From the NCBI GenBank assembly GCA_000585075.1, contig JEMY01000015.1:1-64000 (forward strand): 64,000 nucleotides of DNA. The letters run 5' to 3'. The stretch is from Candidatus Accumulibacter regalis. Its GTDB lineage: Bacteria > Pseudomonadota > Gammaproteobacteria > Burkholderiales > Rhodocyclaceae. Made by a program: the position numbers and the translations under genes. Positions 7,734 through 17,443 of this stretch are shown here, piece after piece (within the stretch, counting starts at the first letter, position 1; every line of letters begins with the position of its first letter). The notes beneath the pieces were generated by a model, which saw only the letters and a list, made by a program, of their open reading frames with translations, searched no databases and was not told where the DNA came from.

Positions 7734-8990
7734 ATGAGTTTTCAACAAGGTTTGAGCGGTCTGAACGCGGCGTCGTCGTCGCTCGACGTGATCGGCAACA
7801 ACATCGCCAACGCCAGCACCGTGGGCTTCAAGAGCGGCGGCACGAACTTCGCGGATGTGTACGCCGCTTCCCTCGGCTTTGGCACCGGCGCCAAGATCGG
7901 TATCGGCGTCGGCGTCGGGGCGGTTCAGCAGCAGTTTACCCAGGGCAATCTGACGACCACCAACAATCCACTCGACCTCGCGCTCAACGGCGGCGGTTTC
8001 TTCCGCATGAGCCAGGAAGGGGCGATCAGCTATACCCGGAATGGCCAGTTTCACATCGACAATGAAGGCTATATGATCAACGATCTGCGCCTTCGCCTGA
8101 CCGGTTATCCGGTCGCCGCCAGCGGTGCGATCACGCCTTCCAACCCCGTCGAGCTGCAGATTTCAGCGGGGCAGATCGCCCCGCGGGCGACCAGCGACCC
8201 GCTCGCCGGCGAGCTGCGCGCGGTGCTCAATCTCGACTCCCGCGACTCGGTTCCGGCGGTCACGCCGTTCGATTTCACCGACCCCGAAACCTTCAATTTC
8301 TCGACCCCGCTGACCGTTTTCGACACCCTCGGCGTGGTGCACAACCTGACCACCTTCTACGTGCTCAATACGCCGGCGGCAGTAGGGGATCCGGGGCAGT
8401 GGACCGTGCACGCCACGCTCGACGGCGCGGACCCGCAAGTCGTCGCGGGCGGAAACCTGATCTTCAGTACTTCCGGTGCCCTCGAGCCGGCGTCGGCGGT
8501 GCATACGCTGCCGTCGTGGGCCCTGACCAGCGGTGCCGTATCGCCGTGGTCACCGGGGGATATGGATTTCACCGGCACCACCCAGTACGGCAACGGCTCG
8601 AACGTCGACCGCCTGACGCAGGGAGGCTTCACGTCGGGCAGCCTGGTCGGCGTGGGGGTCAACGCCGATGGCATCGTCCAGGGGCGCTACAGCAATGGCC
8701 AGACGCGCAGCATGGGGCAGGTGGTGCTGGCCAGCTTTGCCAATCCCAACGGGCTCCTGAGCCTGGGCAACAACCAGTGGAGCCTGACCTCGATTTCCGG
8801 GCCGGAGCTGATCGGAACGCCGGGGTCGGGCAGTCGCGCGGTCATCCAGGCGGCGGCAGTCGAGGATTCGAACGTCGATCTGACCAAGGCCCTGGTCGAG
8901 ATGATCACTGCGCAGCGCAACTACCAGGCGAATGCGCAAACCATCAAGACCCAGGATCAGATCATGCAGACGCTGGTCAATCTGCGCTGA
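7734..8990 (+). CDS. flgE: FlgE, flagellar hook protein
   Basis: The 418-aa product is of usual FlgE length. The N-terminal axial motif is LDVIGNNIANASTVGFKSG, the middle holds the FlgE D2 domain (TPFDFTDPETFNFSTPLTVFD, LGVVHNLTTFYV), and the C terminus is VEDSNVDLTKALVEMITAQRNYQANAQTIKTQDQIM. It forms the universal joint outside the cell. Confidence 0.96.
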   Translation: MSFQQGLSGLNAASSSLDVIGNNIANASTVGFKSGGTNFADVYAASLGFGTGAKIGIGVGVGAVQQQFTQGNLTTTNNPLDLALNGGGFFRMSQEGAISYTRNGQFHIDNEGYMINDLRLRLTGYPVAASGAITPSNPVELQISAGQIAPRATSDPLAGELRAVLNLDSRDSVPAVTPFDFTDPETFNFSTPLTVFDTLGVVHNLTTFYVLNTPAAVGDPGQWTVHATLDGADPQVVAGGNLIFSTSGALEPASAVHTLPSWALTSGAVSPWSPGDMDFTGTTQYGNGSNVDRLTQGGFTSGSLVGVGVNADGIVQGRYSNGQTRSMGQVVLASFANPNGLLSLGNNQWSLTSISGPELIGTPGSGSRAVIQAAAVEDSNVDLTKALVEMITAQRNYQANAQTIKTQDQIMQTLVNLR

Positions 8991-9024
8991 TGGCCGACGC
9001 TGAGCGACGGATTGCGAAAGCGCC

Positions 9025-9774
9025 ATGGATCGCCTGATCTACACTGCGATGAGCGGGGCCAAGCAGGTCTTCCTGCAGCAGGCGGGCGTCGCCCAGAACC
9101 TGGCCAATGCAACGACCATCGGCTATCGGGCAATGGAGCATCGCTTTCGCGCCGTGCCGGTGCTCGGCGAAGGGGCCCCGACCAGGGCCTTTGCCGCCGA
9201 CGCCTCGGTGGCCGACGCCTTCGAGCAGGGGCCGATCACGGTCACCGGTCGGCCGCTCGATGTCGCGGTAGACGGTAATGGCTGGATCGCCGTGCAGGCT
9301 GCCGACGGTCGTGAGGCCTACACCCGTGCCGGCAATCTCAGGACCGACGCCAACGGCGTGCTGCAAACGACCAGCGGCTTCAATGTCGCGGGCGAAGGCG
9401 GAGCGATCTCGCTGCCGCCCGACAACAACATCGCCATCGCCACCGACGGGACGGTGTCGAGCATTCCGCGTGTGGGTGCCGGGGCCATCAACGGGGTCAA
9501 CGTGGTCGGCCGGATCAAGCTGGTCAATCCGCCGGAAAGCGATCTGGTGCGCGGCGACGACGGACTCTTCCGGACGCGCAACGGCATCGATGCTCTGGCC
9601 GACGAAAACGTCAAGCTGGCGCCGGAGGCACTCGAGGGAAGCAACGTCAACTCGGTTGACGCGATGGTCAGGATGATCAGTCTCGCTCGCCAGTTCGAGA
9701 TGCAGATCAAGATGTTGCAGACGGCCGACGCCAATGCGCGGACGGCCAGCCAGCTTCTCTCCATGAACCGCTGA
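9025..9774 (+). CDS. flgF: FlgF, flagellar proximal rod protein
   Basis: The 249-aa product has the FlgF-type start [35 protein letters not shown] and the [25 protein letters not shown] block, and ends with [36 protein letters not shown]. The ribosome binding site is weak (GCGAAAG). It lies 34 nt after flgE in the same operon. Confidence 0.95.
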   Translation: MDRLIYTAMSGAKQVFLQQAGVAQNLANATTIGYRAMEHRFRAVPVLGEGAPTRAFAADASVADAFEQGPITVTGRPLDVAVDGNGWIAVQAADGREAYTRAGNLRTDANGVLQTTSGFNVAGEGGAISLPPDNNIAIATDGTVSSIPRVGAGAINGVNVVGRIKLVNPPESDLVRGDDGLFRTRNGIDALADENVKLAPEALEGSNVNSVDAMVRMISLARQFEMQIKMLQTADANARTASQLLSMNR

Positions 9775-9784
9775 TAGGACAAGC

Positions 9785-10567
9785 ATGATCCGTTCGCTGT
9801 GGACCGCCAGTACCGGCCTCAATGCCCAACAGGTGCAGATTGACGTCATCGCCAACAACCTGGCCAACGTCAGCACCAATGGTTTCAAGCAGGCGCGCGG
9901 AATTTTTGCCGACCTGCTCTACCAGACGTTGCGTCAGCCGGGGGCGCAGTCGTCGCAGACGACGCAGATCCCGGATGGTCTGCAGATCGGTCTCGGCGTG
10001 ACGCCCGTCTCGACGGGGCGAATCTTCACCCAGGGCGCTCTGCAGCAAACCGGAAACAGTCTGGACATGGCCATCGACGGGGCGGGCTTCTTCCAGGTCC
10101 TGCTGCCCGACGGGACAACGGCCTATACGCGCGACGGTTCCTTTCAGAAGGACAATCAGGGGCAGATCGTCACCACCAGCGGCTATCCGCTGCAGCCGGC
10201 GATCACCATCCCCGAGAACGCCCTGACCCTGACCATCGGCACCGATGGTGTGGTCAGCATCACCCAGCCGGGGACTCCGGCGACGGTGCAGATCGGCACC
10301 ATACAGGTGGCCACTTTCATCAACAATGGCGGGCTGCAGAGCGTTGGCGACAACCTCTACCTGGAGACCGCGTCGAGCGGGACGCCAACGCCCAATACCC
10401 CGGGAAACAACGGCTCGGGGGTGGTGGTGCAGAACTACGTCGAGGCGTCCAACGTCAATGTCGCGCAGGAACTGGTACTGATGATCCAGACCCAGCGGGC
10501 CTACGAACTGAACTCGAAAGTGGTGTCGACCTCGGATCAGATGCTGGCGCGTCTGACGCAGTTGTAG
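9785..10567 (+). CDS. flgG: FlgG, flagellar distal rod protein
   Basis: The 260-aa product opens [16 protein letters not shown] and carries [18 protein letters not shown], the FlgG-specific segment [13 protein letters not shown], and the C-terminal [28 protein letters not shown]. It builds the distal rod through the P and L rings encoded by the next genes. Confidence 0.97.
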   Translation: MIRSLWTASTGLNAQQVQIDVIANNLANVSTNGFKQARGIFADLLYQTLRQPGAQSSQTTQIPDGLQIGLGVTPVSTGRIFTQGALQQTGNSLDMAIDGAGFFQVLLPDGTTAYTRDGSFQKDNQGQIVTTSGYPLQPAITIPENALTLTIGTDGVVSITQPGTPATVQIGTIQVATFINNGGLQSVGDNLYLETASSGTPTPNTPGNNGSGVVVQNYVEASNVNVAQELVLMIQTQRAYELNSKVVSTSDQMLARLTQL

Positions 10568-10577
10568 GAGGCGGGCG

Positions 10578-11270
10578 ATGAGCATGGGCCGGGTGGACAA
10601 GAAGACGCTGCTGCTGATCCCCGTGGCGCTGCTGATGGCCGCCTGCACCACCGTGCCGCCGACCAACATCCACCAGCCGATGACGGCGCGTCCGCAGCAC
10701 CGCACCGATGCGCTGGCGGCCAATCTGGCGGCGACCGGCAGCATCTATCAGGCCGGGTCGTCACGAACACTGTTCGAAGATCGCCGCGCGCGTTACGTCG
10801 GCGACACGATCACGGTGACGATCACCGAGAACACCACGGCGGCGACCAAGTCCAACACCAACGTCAGCAAGACCGGCAGTATCAGCGCCGCCGCCGGCCC
10901 GATCGTCGGCCTGCCCGGCAAGTCGTTTCAGGGCATGGAGCTGAGCGCGAACAGCAGCAATGTCGCTGCCGGCAAGGGCGATGCGGCGGCCAACAACGTG
11001 TTTACCGGGACGATTACGGTGACCGTCATCGAAGTCCTGCCGAACGGCAATCTGCTGGTTTCGGGCGAGAAGCAGGTGGCCATTGGTCAGGGACAGGAAT
11101 ACATCCGGCTTTCCGGTATCGTCAATCCGTATTTCGTCAACGCCGCCAATACCATCCCCTCGTCGCAGATCGCCGATGCGCGAATCGAGTACAAGGAGAG
11201 CGGGACGATCAGCGAAGCGCAGGTGATGGGTTGGCTGGCACGATTCTTCCTTACCGTCCTGCCATTCTAG
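10578..11270 (+). CDS. flgH: FlgH, outer-membrane L-ring lipoprotein
   Basis: The 230-aa product has a lipoprotein signal peptide with lipobox LMAAC (Cys near residue 23), then the FlgH core ([31 protein letters not shown] in outline, seen here as [13 protein letters not shown]) and the C-terminal [30 protein letters not shown] precedes the ATG. It assembles the L ring in the outer membrane. Confidence 0.96.
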   Translation: MSMGRVDKKTLLLIPVALLMAACTTVPPTNIHQPMTARPQHRTDALAANLAATGSIYQAGSSRTLFEDRRARYVGDTITVTITENTTAATKSNTNVSKTGSISAAAGPIVGLPGKSFQGMELSANSSNVAAGKGDAAANNVFTGTITVTVIEVLPNGNLLVSGEKQVAIGQGQEYIRLSGIVNPYFVNAANTIPSSQIADARIEYKESGTISEAQVMGWLARFFLTVLPF

Positions 11271-11281
11271 GAGAAGAGAAA

Positions 11282-12430
11282 GTGGCCCCGATCATCGCCA
11301 GGATAACCGGCAAAATCCAGCGTCGTCCGGCGGTTTTTGCCGCTCTTGCCGGTTTTCTCGTCCTTGCCCTGCTGAGTCTTCCGGTGGCCGCAGAACGGAT
11401 CAAGGACCTTGCCTCGGTGCAGGGGGTGCGCAACAACCAGTTGGTTGGCTACGGGCTGGTGGTTGGCCTGGACGGCAGCGGCGACCAGACCACGCAGACG
11501 CCTTTCACCACCCAGAGCATCATCAACATGCTCGCCCAGCTCGGCACCACTTTGCCGACGACGCAATCCTTGCAGCTGAAGAACGTTGCGGCGGTGATGG
11601 TGACCGCCAATCTGCCGCCATTTGCCCGCATCGGGCAGGCCATCGACATCACCGTGTCGTCGATGGGTAACGCCAAGAGCCTGCGCGGCGGGACGCTGGT
11701 GATGACTCCGCTGAAGGGCGCCGACGGTCAGATCTACGCGCAGGCCCAAGGCAACCTGCTGGTCGGCGGCGCCGGTGCGTCGGCGGGTGGCAGCAAGGTG
11801 GCGGTCAATCACCTGCTTGCCGGGCGTGTGGTCGGTGGCGCAACCGTCGAGCGCGAGGTTCCGACCGCGCTCGGGCAGGGCCCCTTCGTTCATTACGAGA
11901 TGCGCACGACCGACTTCAGTACCACCCAGCGCGTGGTCGACGTGATCAACCGGGAGATCGGTCCGGGGACCGCACAGGCGCTCGACGGCAGGCGGGTGCA
12001 GGTGATCGCCCCCGAAGATGCGAACAGCCGGGTGGCCTTCCTGGGGCGACTGGAGAGCCTGGAAGTGCGTCCGAGCAAAGGTATTGCCAAGGTGATCATC
12101 AACCCGCGTACGGGCTCGGTGGTGATGAACCAGACGGTGACCATCGAGTCCTGCGCGGTCGCGCACGGCAGCCTTTCGGTGGTCATCAACACCGAACAGA
12201 AGGTGAGTCAGCCGAACGCGCTGGCTGCCGGACAGACGGTCACCACGACGCAGAGCGAAATCGACATCAAGCAGGGGGGCGGATCGTTGATGCAGGTGAA
12301 GGCCGGGGTCAATCTCGCCGAGGTCGTCAAGGCGATCAATGCGCTCGGGGCCGGGCCACAGGATCTGCTCTCCATCCTGCAGTCCATGAAAGCGGCCGGT
12401 GCCTTGCGCGCCGAGCTCGAGATCATCTGA
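11282..12430 (+). CDS. flgI: FlgI, periplasmic P-ring protein
   Basis: The 382-aa product has a Sec signal peptide (hydrophobic segment [13 protein letters not shown] before [21 protein letters not shown]), the characteristic GLDGSGDQT motif and the C-terminal [27 protein letters not shown]. The GTG at 11282 with AGGAGAAG upstream is preferred over an ATG at 11231 inside flgH, because it gives a proper signal peptide. Confidence 0.95.
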   Translation: MAPIIARITGKIQRRPAVFAALAGFLVLALLSLPVAAERIKDLASVQGVRNNQLVGYGLVVGLDGSGDQTTQTPFTTQSIINMLAQLGTTLPTTQSLQLKNVAAVMVTANLPPFARIGQAIDITVSSMGNAKSLRGGTLVMTPLKGADGQIYAQAQGNLLVGGAGASAGGSKVAVNHLLAGRVVGGATVEREVPTALGQGPFVHYEMRTTDFSTTQRVVDVINREIGPGTAQALDGRRVQVIAPEDANSRVAFLGRLESLEVRPSKGIAKVIINPRTGSVVMNQTVTIESCAVAHGSLSVVINTEQKVSQPNALAAGQTVTTTQSEIDIKQGGGSLMQVKAGVNLAEVVKAINALGAGPQDLLSILQSMKAAGALRAELEII

Positions 12431-12470
12431 GTCGGCGTTCGAGACGCCCACCAACCGCCATTTTTCGCCC

Positions 12471-13412
12471 ATGAAATCAATCGACCTTGCCAACACCCGC
12501 CTGGTTGTCGATCCGGCCGCCGCCGCCGATCTGCGCGCCAAGCTCAATCAGGACCCGCAAGGAGGCCTGAAGCAGGTGGCGCAGCAGTTCGAGGGCATGC
12601 TCCTGCAGTTGCTGCTGAAAAGCATGCGCGATGCGACGGCCAGCAGTGGCCTGCTCGATAGCCAGCAAAGCCGTTTCTTTACCGCCATTGGCGATCAGCA
12701 GATGGCGTTGGACCTGGCCAGCCAGATGCCCATGGGGCTCGCCGGTTTGATCGAGCAGCAATCGGGGCAGGCGGCCAAGGCCGACGCCGGCAGTGGAGCC
12801 CTCGACGCCTTGCAGCAGTCGTTGGCTTCCCTGTCGCCGGCAAGTGAGGCAAGCTATCTGCTTGGCGCTCGCCAGCGCGCTGGCCTGCTTCCCGGGGTCA
12901 AGGCGGGCAGCAGCGCGGCGACGCTGGCCGCCGGATCGCCATCGGCGCCGCGCGATTTCGTCGAGCGCGTCTGGCCGCACGCTCAGGAAGCAGCGGCGGC
13001 CACCGGTGTGCCGGCACGTTTCCTGGTCGCCCACTCGGCGCTGGAAAGTGGCTGGGGAAGGCACGAGATCCGCAATGCCGACGGTTCGCCGAGTTTCAAT
13101 GTCTTCGGCATCAAGGCCGGGCGCAACTGGTCGGGAGCGACCGTCGAGGTCGATACGACGGAGTTCGTCAATGGCGTGGCGCAGTCCGAGCGCGCGACAT
13201 TCCGCGCCTATGCTTCGTACGCCGAGGCGTTTCGCGACTACGCCAGGCTGCTCGCCAGCAAGCCACGTTACGCGGGCGTGGTCGGACAGCAGGATGGCGT
13301 GCAGTTCGCCCGTTCATTGCAGCAGGCTGGCTACGCGACCGACCCGATGTACGCTGACAAGCTGGCGCGGATCATTGGCGGCAGCACTCTGCGCCAGGCG
13401 CTGGCCGGCTAG
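12471..13412 (+). CDS. flgJ: FlgJ, rod cap and peptidoglycan hydrolase
   Basis: The 313-aa product is the two-domain form. The N-terminal rod-binding domain (AQQFEGMLLQLLLKSMRDA) caps the rod. The C-terminal glucosaminidase domain, about residues 165-310, has the catalytic Glu in LVAHSALESGWGRHEIR and the SFNVFGIKAG block, and clears peptidoglycan for the rod. The ATG at 12471 gives the canonical N terminus; no strong ribosome binding site is visible. Confidence 0.94.
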   Translation: MKSIDLANTRLVVDPAAAADLRAKLNQDPQGGLKQVAQQFEGMLLQLLLKSMRDATASSGLLDSQQSRFFTAIGDQQMALDLASQMPMGLAGLIEQQSGQAAKADAGSGALDALQQSLASLSPASEASYLLGARQRAGLLPGVKAGSSAATLAAGSPSAPRDFVERVWPHAQEAAAATGVPARFLVAHSALESGWGRHEIRNADGSPSFNVFGIKAGRNWSGATVEVDTTEFVNGVAQSERATFRAYASYAEAFRDYARLLASKPRYAGVVGQQDGVQFARSLQQAGYATDPMYADKLARIIGGSTLRQALAG

Positions 13413-13440
13413 GGGCTCGACAGGGTGCGCGGGCGCCGGC

Positions 13441-13467
13441 TAAACATTCGCGCTGCGCTGCCGTTAA
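13441..13467 (+). promoter_or_regulatory. sigma-28 (FliA) promoter of flgKL
   Basis: The sequence TAAACATT, 11 nt, GCCGTTAA closely matches TAAAGTTT-N11-GCCGATAA with exact spacing. It lies in the flgJ-flgK gap, 28 nt before the flgK start, giving the late genes flgKL a second, FliA-dependent promoter inside the sigma-54 operon. Confidence 0.85.
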
Positions 13468-13494
13468 CGGAATAATCCAACAGGAGTTCGCCTC

Positions 13495-15543
13495 ATGGGC
13501 TCAGGAATCATCAGTACCGCGGTTACCGGCCTGAACGTGGCGCAGTACGGTCTGCTGACCACCGAACACAATATCGCCAACGCCAACACGCCGGGCTTCT
13601 CGCGGCAGCGGACCATTCAGGGGAGCAATCCCGCCTTGCTGACCGGCGCCGGCTTTATTGGCCAGGGTGCGCACGTGGCCACCGTCGAGCGCATGTACAG
13701 CCGTTTCCTGAGCGATCAGGTCGATCGTTCGCAGAGCAGCGCCGGCGAACTCGCGACCTACCACGCGCAAATCAGCCAGATCGACAACCTGCTCGCCGAT
13801 CCGGGCACCGGACTGTCGCCGGTGCTGCAGGCCTTCTTTGGCAGCGTCCAGCAGCTCGCCGGCAATCCTTCGGACCTGCCCAGCCGCCAGGCAATGGTCT
13901 CGGCGGCGCAGTCCCTGAGCGCCCGCTATCAGTCGCTGAGCGATCAACTGGCGCAGATGTACGACGGTATCAACAGCGAGATCACCGCTGCCGTCGCCAG
14001 TGTCAATTCCTACGGCGAACAGATCGCCTTGCTGAACGGTCGCATCTCGGTCGCCGAAGCGTCGACCGGCCAACCGCCGAACGACTTGCTCGATACGCGC
14101 GACCGGATGGTGCTCGAACTGAATCAGCTGATCCGTACGCGAACGACGACCAATGCCGATGGCAGCTACAACGTTTTCGTCGGCAGCGGCCAGCAACTGG
14201 TTGTCGGCACGCAGCTGATCGGCATGACGACGACCTCGGCGGCTGACGATCCCTCACGACTGGTGGTCGGCCTGCGTACGGCGACCGGGATCCAGGAGAT
14301 GCCCGAGTCGCTGGTCAGCGGTGGCAGTCTCAGCGGCCTGCTGGCTTTCCGTCGCGAGTCTCTCGACCGGGCGAGCAACGATCTGGGCAGCAACGCAGCT
14401 TCGTTGGCGCTGACCTTCAATGCGCAACATGCTCTCGGGCAGGACTTTTTTGGTCAGTCGCTGCTCGCCTCGACGCCGCCGACCAGTTTTACGCCGCAGT
14501 TCTTTTCGCTGGCGCAGCCGGCGGTGGTCAGCAACACCAGGAATCCGTCGGGCAGCCCCCTGGTCAGTGCCAGCTTTGACCCCACAACGCCGTTCAACGG
14601 CAATTTCTACACCGACCTGGGGAACAGCGACTACCGCCTGCGAGCCGACGCCGGCGGCGCTCTTACGCTGACTCGCCTTGCGGACAGCAGGCAGTGGTCC
14701 GGCGCCGACCTGGCAGCGGTGAATGCCGAGCTGAGCAGCGATCCGCAGGGTTTCGTCCTCGCCTCAACGGGCACGTTGCCGGCGGGTTCAAGCTACCTGA
14801 TTCAGCCGACACGCGGCGCCGCCCGCGGCATCACGGTGAATCCGGCGCTGGTCGCCGATGCGCGCCTGATCGCCGCGGCGGGACCACTGCGCGCGTCGGC
14901 CGGGACGGCCAATACGGGCACTGCCACGGTCACCTCGGGTGAGGCCGGACCCGGTTATCAGGGCGCCTTTGCCGCACTGCCGATCAGCCTGCAATACAAT
15001 GCCGGCGAATTGCTGGGTTTCCCGGTCAATACGCGCGTCTCGATCGATGGCGCTACAGCGGTGACCATCACCGCGCTCAACCCGGGCATCGCTTACACCA
15101 GCGGCGCGACCGTCACCGTGGTCGGTTCGGTCGCCGCCAGTCCGCCGGCGGGGTTCAGTTTCGTGATGACCGGTCTGCCGAACAACGGCGATCGGTTTTC
15201 GATTGAGGTCAACACCGGGGCCACGGCCGATGGGCGCAACGCGCTGACGCTGGCTCAGTTGCAGACGCAGCGGACGATGTCCGGGCAGACGGCGTCCTAT
15301 CAGGACGCCTACGCGCGCCTGGTCAGCGAAACCGGTAACCGGACACGCCAGTTGCAGGTCAGCTCGGACGCGCAACAGAACCTGTTGGCGCAGGCACAGG
15401 CGAGTCGCGACTCGCTCTCGGCGGTCAATCTCGACGAGGAAGCGGCGAATCTCATTCGTTATCAGCAGGCCTACCAGGCTTCGGCGAGGGCCTTTCAGAT
15501 TGGCGCCGCCTTGTTCGATACGATTCTCGAACTGGGACGTTAG
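13495..15543 (+). CDS. flgK: FlgK, hook-filament junction protein HAP1
   Basis: The 682-aa product is longer than enteric FlgK (about 550 aa) because of an enlarged variable middle region (about residues 330-560, rich in Ala/Gly/Thr). The N terminus has TTEHNIANANTPGFSRQR and the C terminus SAVNLDEEAANLIRYQQAYQASARAFQIGAALFDTILEL. CAGGAG precedes the ATG. It is exported with FlgN help and joins hook to filament. Confidence 0.95.
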   Translation: MGSGIISTAVTGLNVAQYGLLTTEHNIANANTPGFSRQRTIQGSNPALLTGAGFIGQGAHVATVERMYSRFLSDQVDRSQSSAGELATYHAQISQIDNLLADPGTGLSPVLQAFFGSVQQLAGNPSDLPSRQAMVSAAQSLSARYQSLSDQLAQMYDGINSEITAAVASVNSYGEQIALLNGRISVAEASTGQPPNDLLDTRDRMVLELNQLIRTRTTTNADGSYNVFVGSGQQLVVGTQLIGMTTTSAADDPSRLVVGLRTATGIQEMPESLVSGGSLSGLLAFRRESLDRASNDLGSNAASLALTFNAQHALGQDFFGQSLLASTPPTSFTPQFFSLAQPAVVSNTRNPSGSPLVSASFDPTTPFNGNFYTDLGNSDYRLRADAGGALTLTRLADSRQWSGADLAAVNAELSSDPQGFVLASTGTLPAGSSYLIQPTRGAARGITVNPALVADARLIAAAGPLRASAGTANTGTATVTSGEAGPGYQGAFAALPISLQYNAGELLGFPVNTRVSIDGATAVTITALNPGIAYTSGATVTVVGSVAASPPAGFSFVMTGLPNNGDRFSIEVNTGATADGRNALTLAQLQTQRTMSGQTASYQDAYARLVSETGNRTRQLQVSSDAQQNLLAQAQASRDSLSAVNLDEEAANLIRYQQAYQASARAFQIGAALFDTILELGR

Positions 15544-15553
15544 GGAGACGCAG

Positions 15554-16891
15554 ATGCGGATCAGTACCAATCAGCTTTATGATGCAGGCGTGCGCGGCAT
15601 GGAGCGCAATCAGACCCAGATGCTCAAGCTGCAGGAGCAGATCTCCAGCGGCCGACGAATCCTCACCCCGGCAGACGACCCGATCGGTGCGGCGCGTGCG
15701 CTGACCGTGACGCAGACCCGGGAGGTCGCCGCGCAACACGCGCGCAACCAGGGTGCCGCCGCCGATCGCCTGGGACTGGTCGACAGTCGGCTGGCTGCGG
15801 TCACCGATCTCCTGCAGAGCGTCCGCGATCGTGTCATTCAGGCCGGCAACACGGTGCTCAGCGACAGTGATCGGAGGGCCGTGGCCAGCGAACTCGAGGC
15901 GCGCTTCGAGGAGCTGCTGGGAATAGCCAACAGCCAGAACGCCGAGGGCGATTATCTCTTTGCCGGCCACCAGGGGGCGACGACGCCATTCGTGCTCAGC
16001 GCGGCGACATCGTCGGCGGCACCGGCTTCGGTCAGCTACTTCGGTGACAACGGCGAACGTCTGATGCAGGTCGGCCCGACGCAGCAGATGGCGAGCAGCG
16101 TCGCCGGCAGCGATCTGTTCATGAATATCCGCGAAGGCAACGGCAGCTTCGTGACCGCCGCGGGCGGAGGTGGCGGCGGCACGCTGGCCAACCAGGGTGC
16201 CGGGGTGATCGACGGTGGTTCGGTGCTCGACCCGCAGAAGTGGCAACGCGCCTTGAATTCGGATTTCTGGCAGGGAAGCAGCAATCAGGTGCTGGAAATC
16301 AGGTTCTCGGCCGTTGCCGGGGTCAGCCACTACCAGTTGTTCGACGTGTCGACGGCGGTTTCGCCGGACCCTGCCCTACCGGCCAGGCCGGTCAGCGATC
16401 TGTTGCCATTCACCGCTGGACAGGCCATTCCGCTGTCGGCCAGTGTCGCGCCGGTGACCGACTTCGGTGCGCAGGTGGTGATCAACGGCCTGCCGGCCGA
16501 CGGCGACAGCTTCAGCGTTACCCCGAGCGCCAACAAGAGCGTCTTCGCGACGATGCAGGAGCTGATCGGCCTGCTGCGCTCACCGCTGGGTTCGAGTGAA
16601 GCGCGCACCGAATTCACCGGCAAGCTGGCCGGACATCTGATCAATCTCGACCAGGCGCAGGCCAATGTGGGTCGTCTCCAGGCGTCGGTGGGCGCCCGCC
16701 TGCAGGCGCTGGATGGCCTCAGCAGCAGCTCGACCGCGGTCGATATTCTGTATGAGCAAAGCTTGTCGGACCTTCAGGATCTGGACTACGCCAAGGCGCT
16801 CTCCGACTTTACCCGCCAGCAGATGAGCCTCGAGGCCGCGCAAAGGTCTTTCGTGACCATCAGCGGACTGAGTCTGTTCAGCTATCTCTGA
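15554..16891 (+). CDS. flgL: FlgL, hook-filament junction protein HAP3
   Basis: The 445-aa product has the FlgL/flagellin-like N terminus (MRISTNQLYDAGVRGMERNQTQMLKLQEQISSGRRILTPADDP in outline) and the C-terminal helix DLDYAKALSDFTRQQMSLEAAQRSFVTISGLSLFSYL. The ATG at 15554 after GGGAGACG is chosen over an upstream frame overlapping flgK. It lies 10 nt after flgK. Confidence 0.95.
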   Translation: MRISTNQLYDAGVRGMERNQTQMLKLQEQISSGRRILTPADDPIGAARALTVTQTREVAAQHARNQGAAADRLGLVDSRLAAVTDLLQSVRDRVIQAGNTVLSDSDRRAVASELEARFEELLGIANSQNAEGDYLFAGHQGATTPFVLSAATSSAAPASVSYFGDNGERLMQVGPTQQMASSVAGSDLFMNIREGNGSFVTAAGGGGGGTLANQGAGVIDGGSVLDPQKWQRALNSDFWQGSSNQVLEIRFSAVAGVSHYQLFDVSTAVSPDPALPARPVSDLLPFTAGQAIPLSASVAPVTDFGAQVVINGLPADGDSFSVTPSANKSVFATMQELIGLLRSPLGSSEARTEFTGKLAGHLINLDQAQANVGRLQASVGARLQALDGLSSSSTAVDILYEQSLSDLQDLDYAKALSDFTRQQMSLEAAQRSFVTISGLSLFSYL

Positions 16892-16894
16892 GCG

Positions 16895-17443
16895 ATGATT
16901 ACGCGCCGTCTGATCCCTGTCGCGCTTGTTCTGGTGGCCCTGTTGAACGCTTGCGGCACGGTCGACCGGCAGCCGCCGGCGCGCGCCGAGAACAGCCCGC
17001 CGGACAGCCGCTTCGCGCAGTCGCCCGATCCGACGGTCAGCGTCGAGCCGGGCAAGGCGGTGGCCCTGGTCGGCGCCGTCGGCTATGCCGCGTCCGAGTA
17101 CACCGGGCCGGTGGCGAATCTGGGGATGGCGGCTGCCGCCGCGATCATTGCCTATGTGGTCTACGATCCGCTGGCTCCGAACTGGACCATCGAGGAGCGG
17201 ATGGTGGGCAGCGATACCTACCTGCTATCGATGCGCGCCAAGAGTTTCCGCACCGGCGGCGACGGCGAGTCGGGGTTGATTCTCAAACGGCGAGCGTTGC
17301 AGTTGCAGCGTAAACGCGGTTTCCTGGACTACCGTATCCTGGATTACTCCGAGGGGGTCGAATCGAGCACGCCTTTTACGCATCGCTACGCGGAAGGCAC
17401 TTTCCAGCTGGTCCATAGCCCCCCTGTCGACAAGCAGCCCTAG
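16895..17443 (+). CDS. Uncharacterised lipoprotein downstream of flgL
   Basis: The 182-aa product begins with a lipoprotein signal peptide (RRLIPVALVLVALLNAC, lipobox LNAC, Cys about residue 20). A Pro-rich spacer, a hydrophobic segment (ANLGMAAAAAIIAYVVYD, about residues 75-92) and a C-terminal basic region (LILKRRALQLQRKRGFLDYRILDYSEG) follow. I do not recognise the family. It begins 3 nt after flgL and so is probably co-transcribed with flgKL, yet its stop codon overlaps the fliR stop on the other strand by 4 nt. A flagellar or envelope role is inferred from location only. Confidence 0.75.
   Translation: MITRRLIPVALVLVALLNACGTVDRQPPARAENSPPDSRFAQSPDPTVSVEPGKAVALVGAVGYAASEYTGPVANLGMAAAAAIIAYVVYDPLAPNWTIEERMVGSDTYLLSMRAKSFRTGGDGESGLILKRRALQLQRKRGFLDYRILDYSEGVESSTPFTHRYAEGTFQLVHSPPVDKQP

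Noticed and set aside
9189-15970. Additional TTTGCCG half-sites in flgF, flgG, flgI, flgK and flgL
   Set aside because: TTT-GCC-G is a frequent Phe-Ala codon pair in this GC-rich genome; without the opposite arm these are not counted as activator sites.
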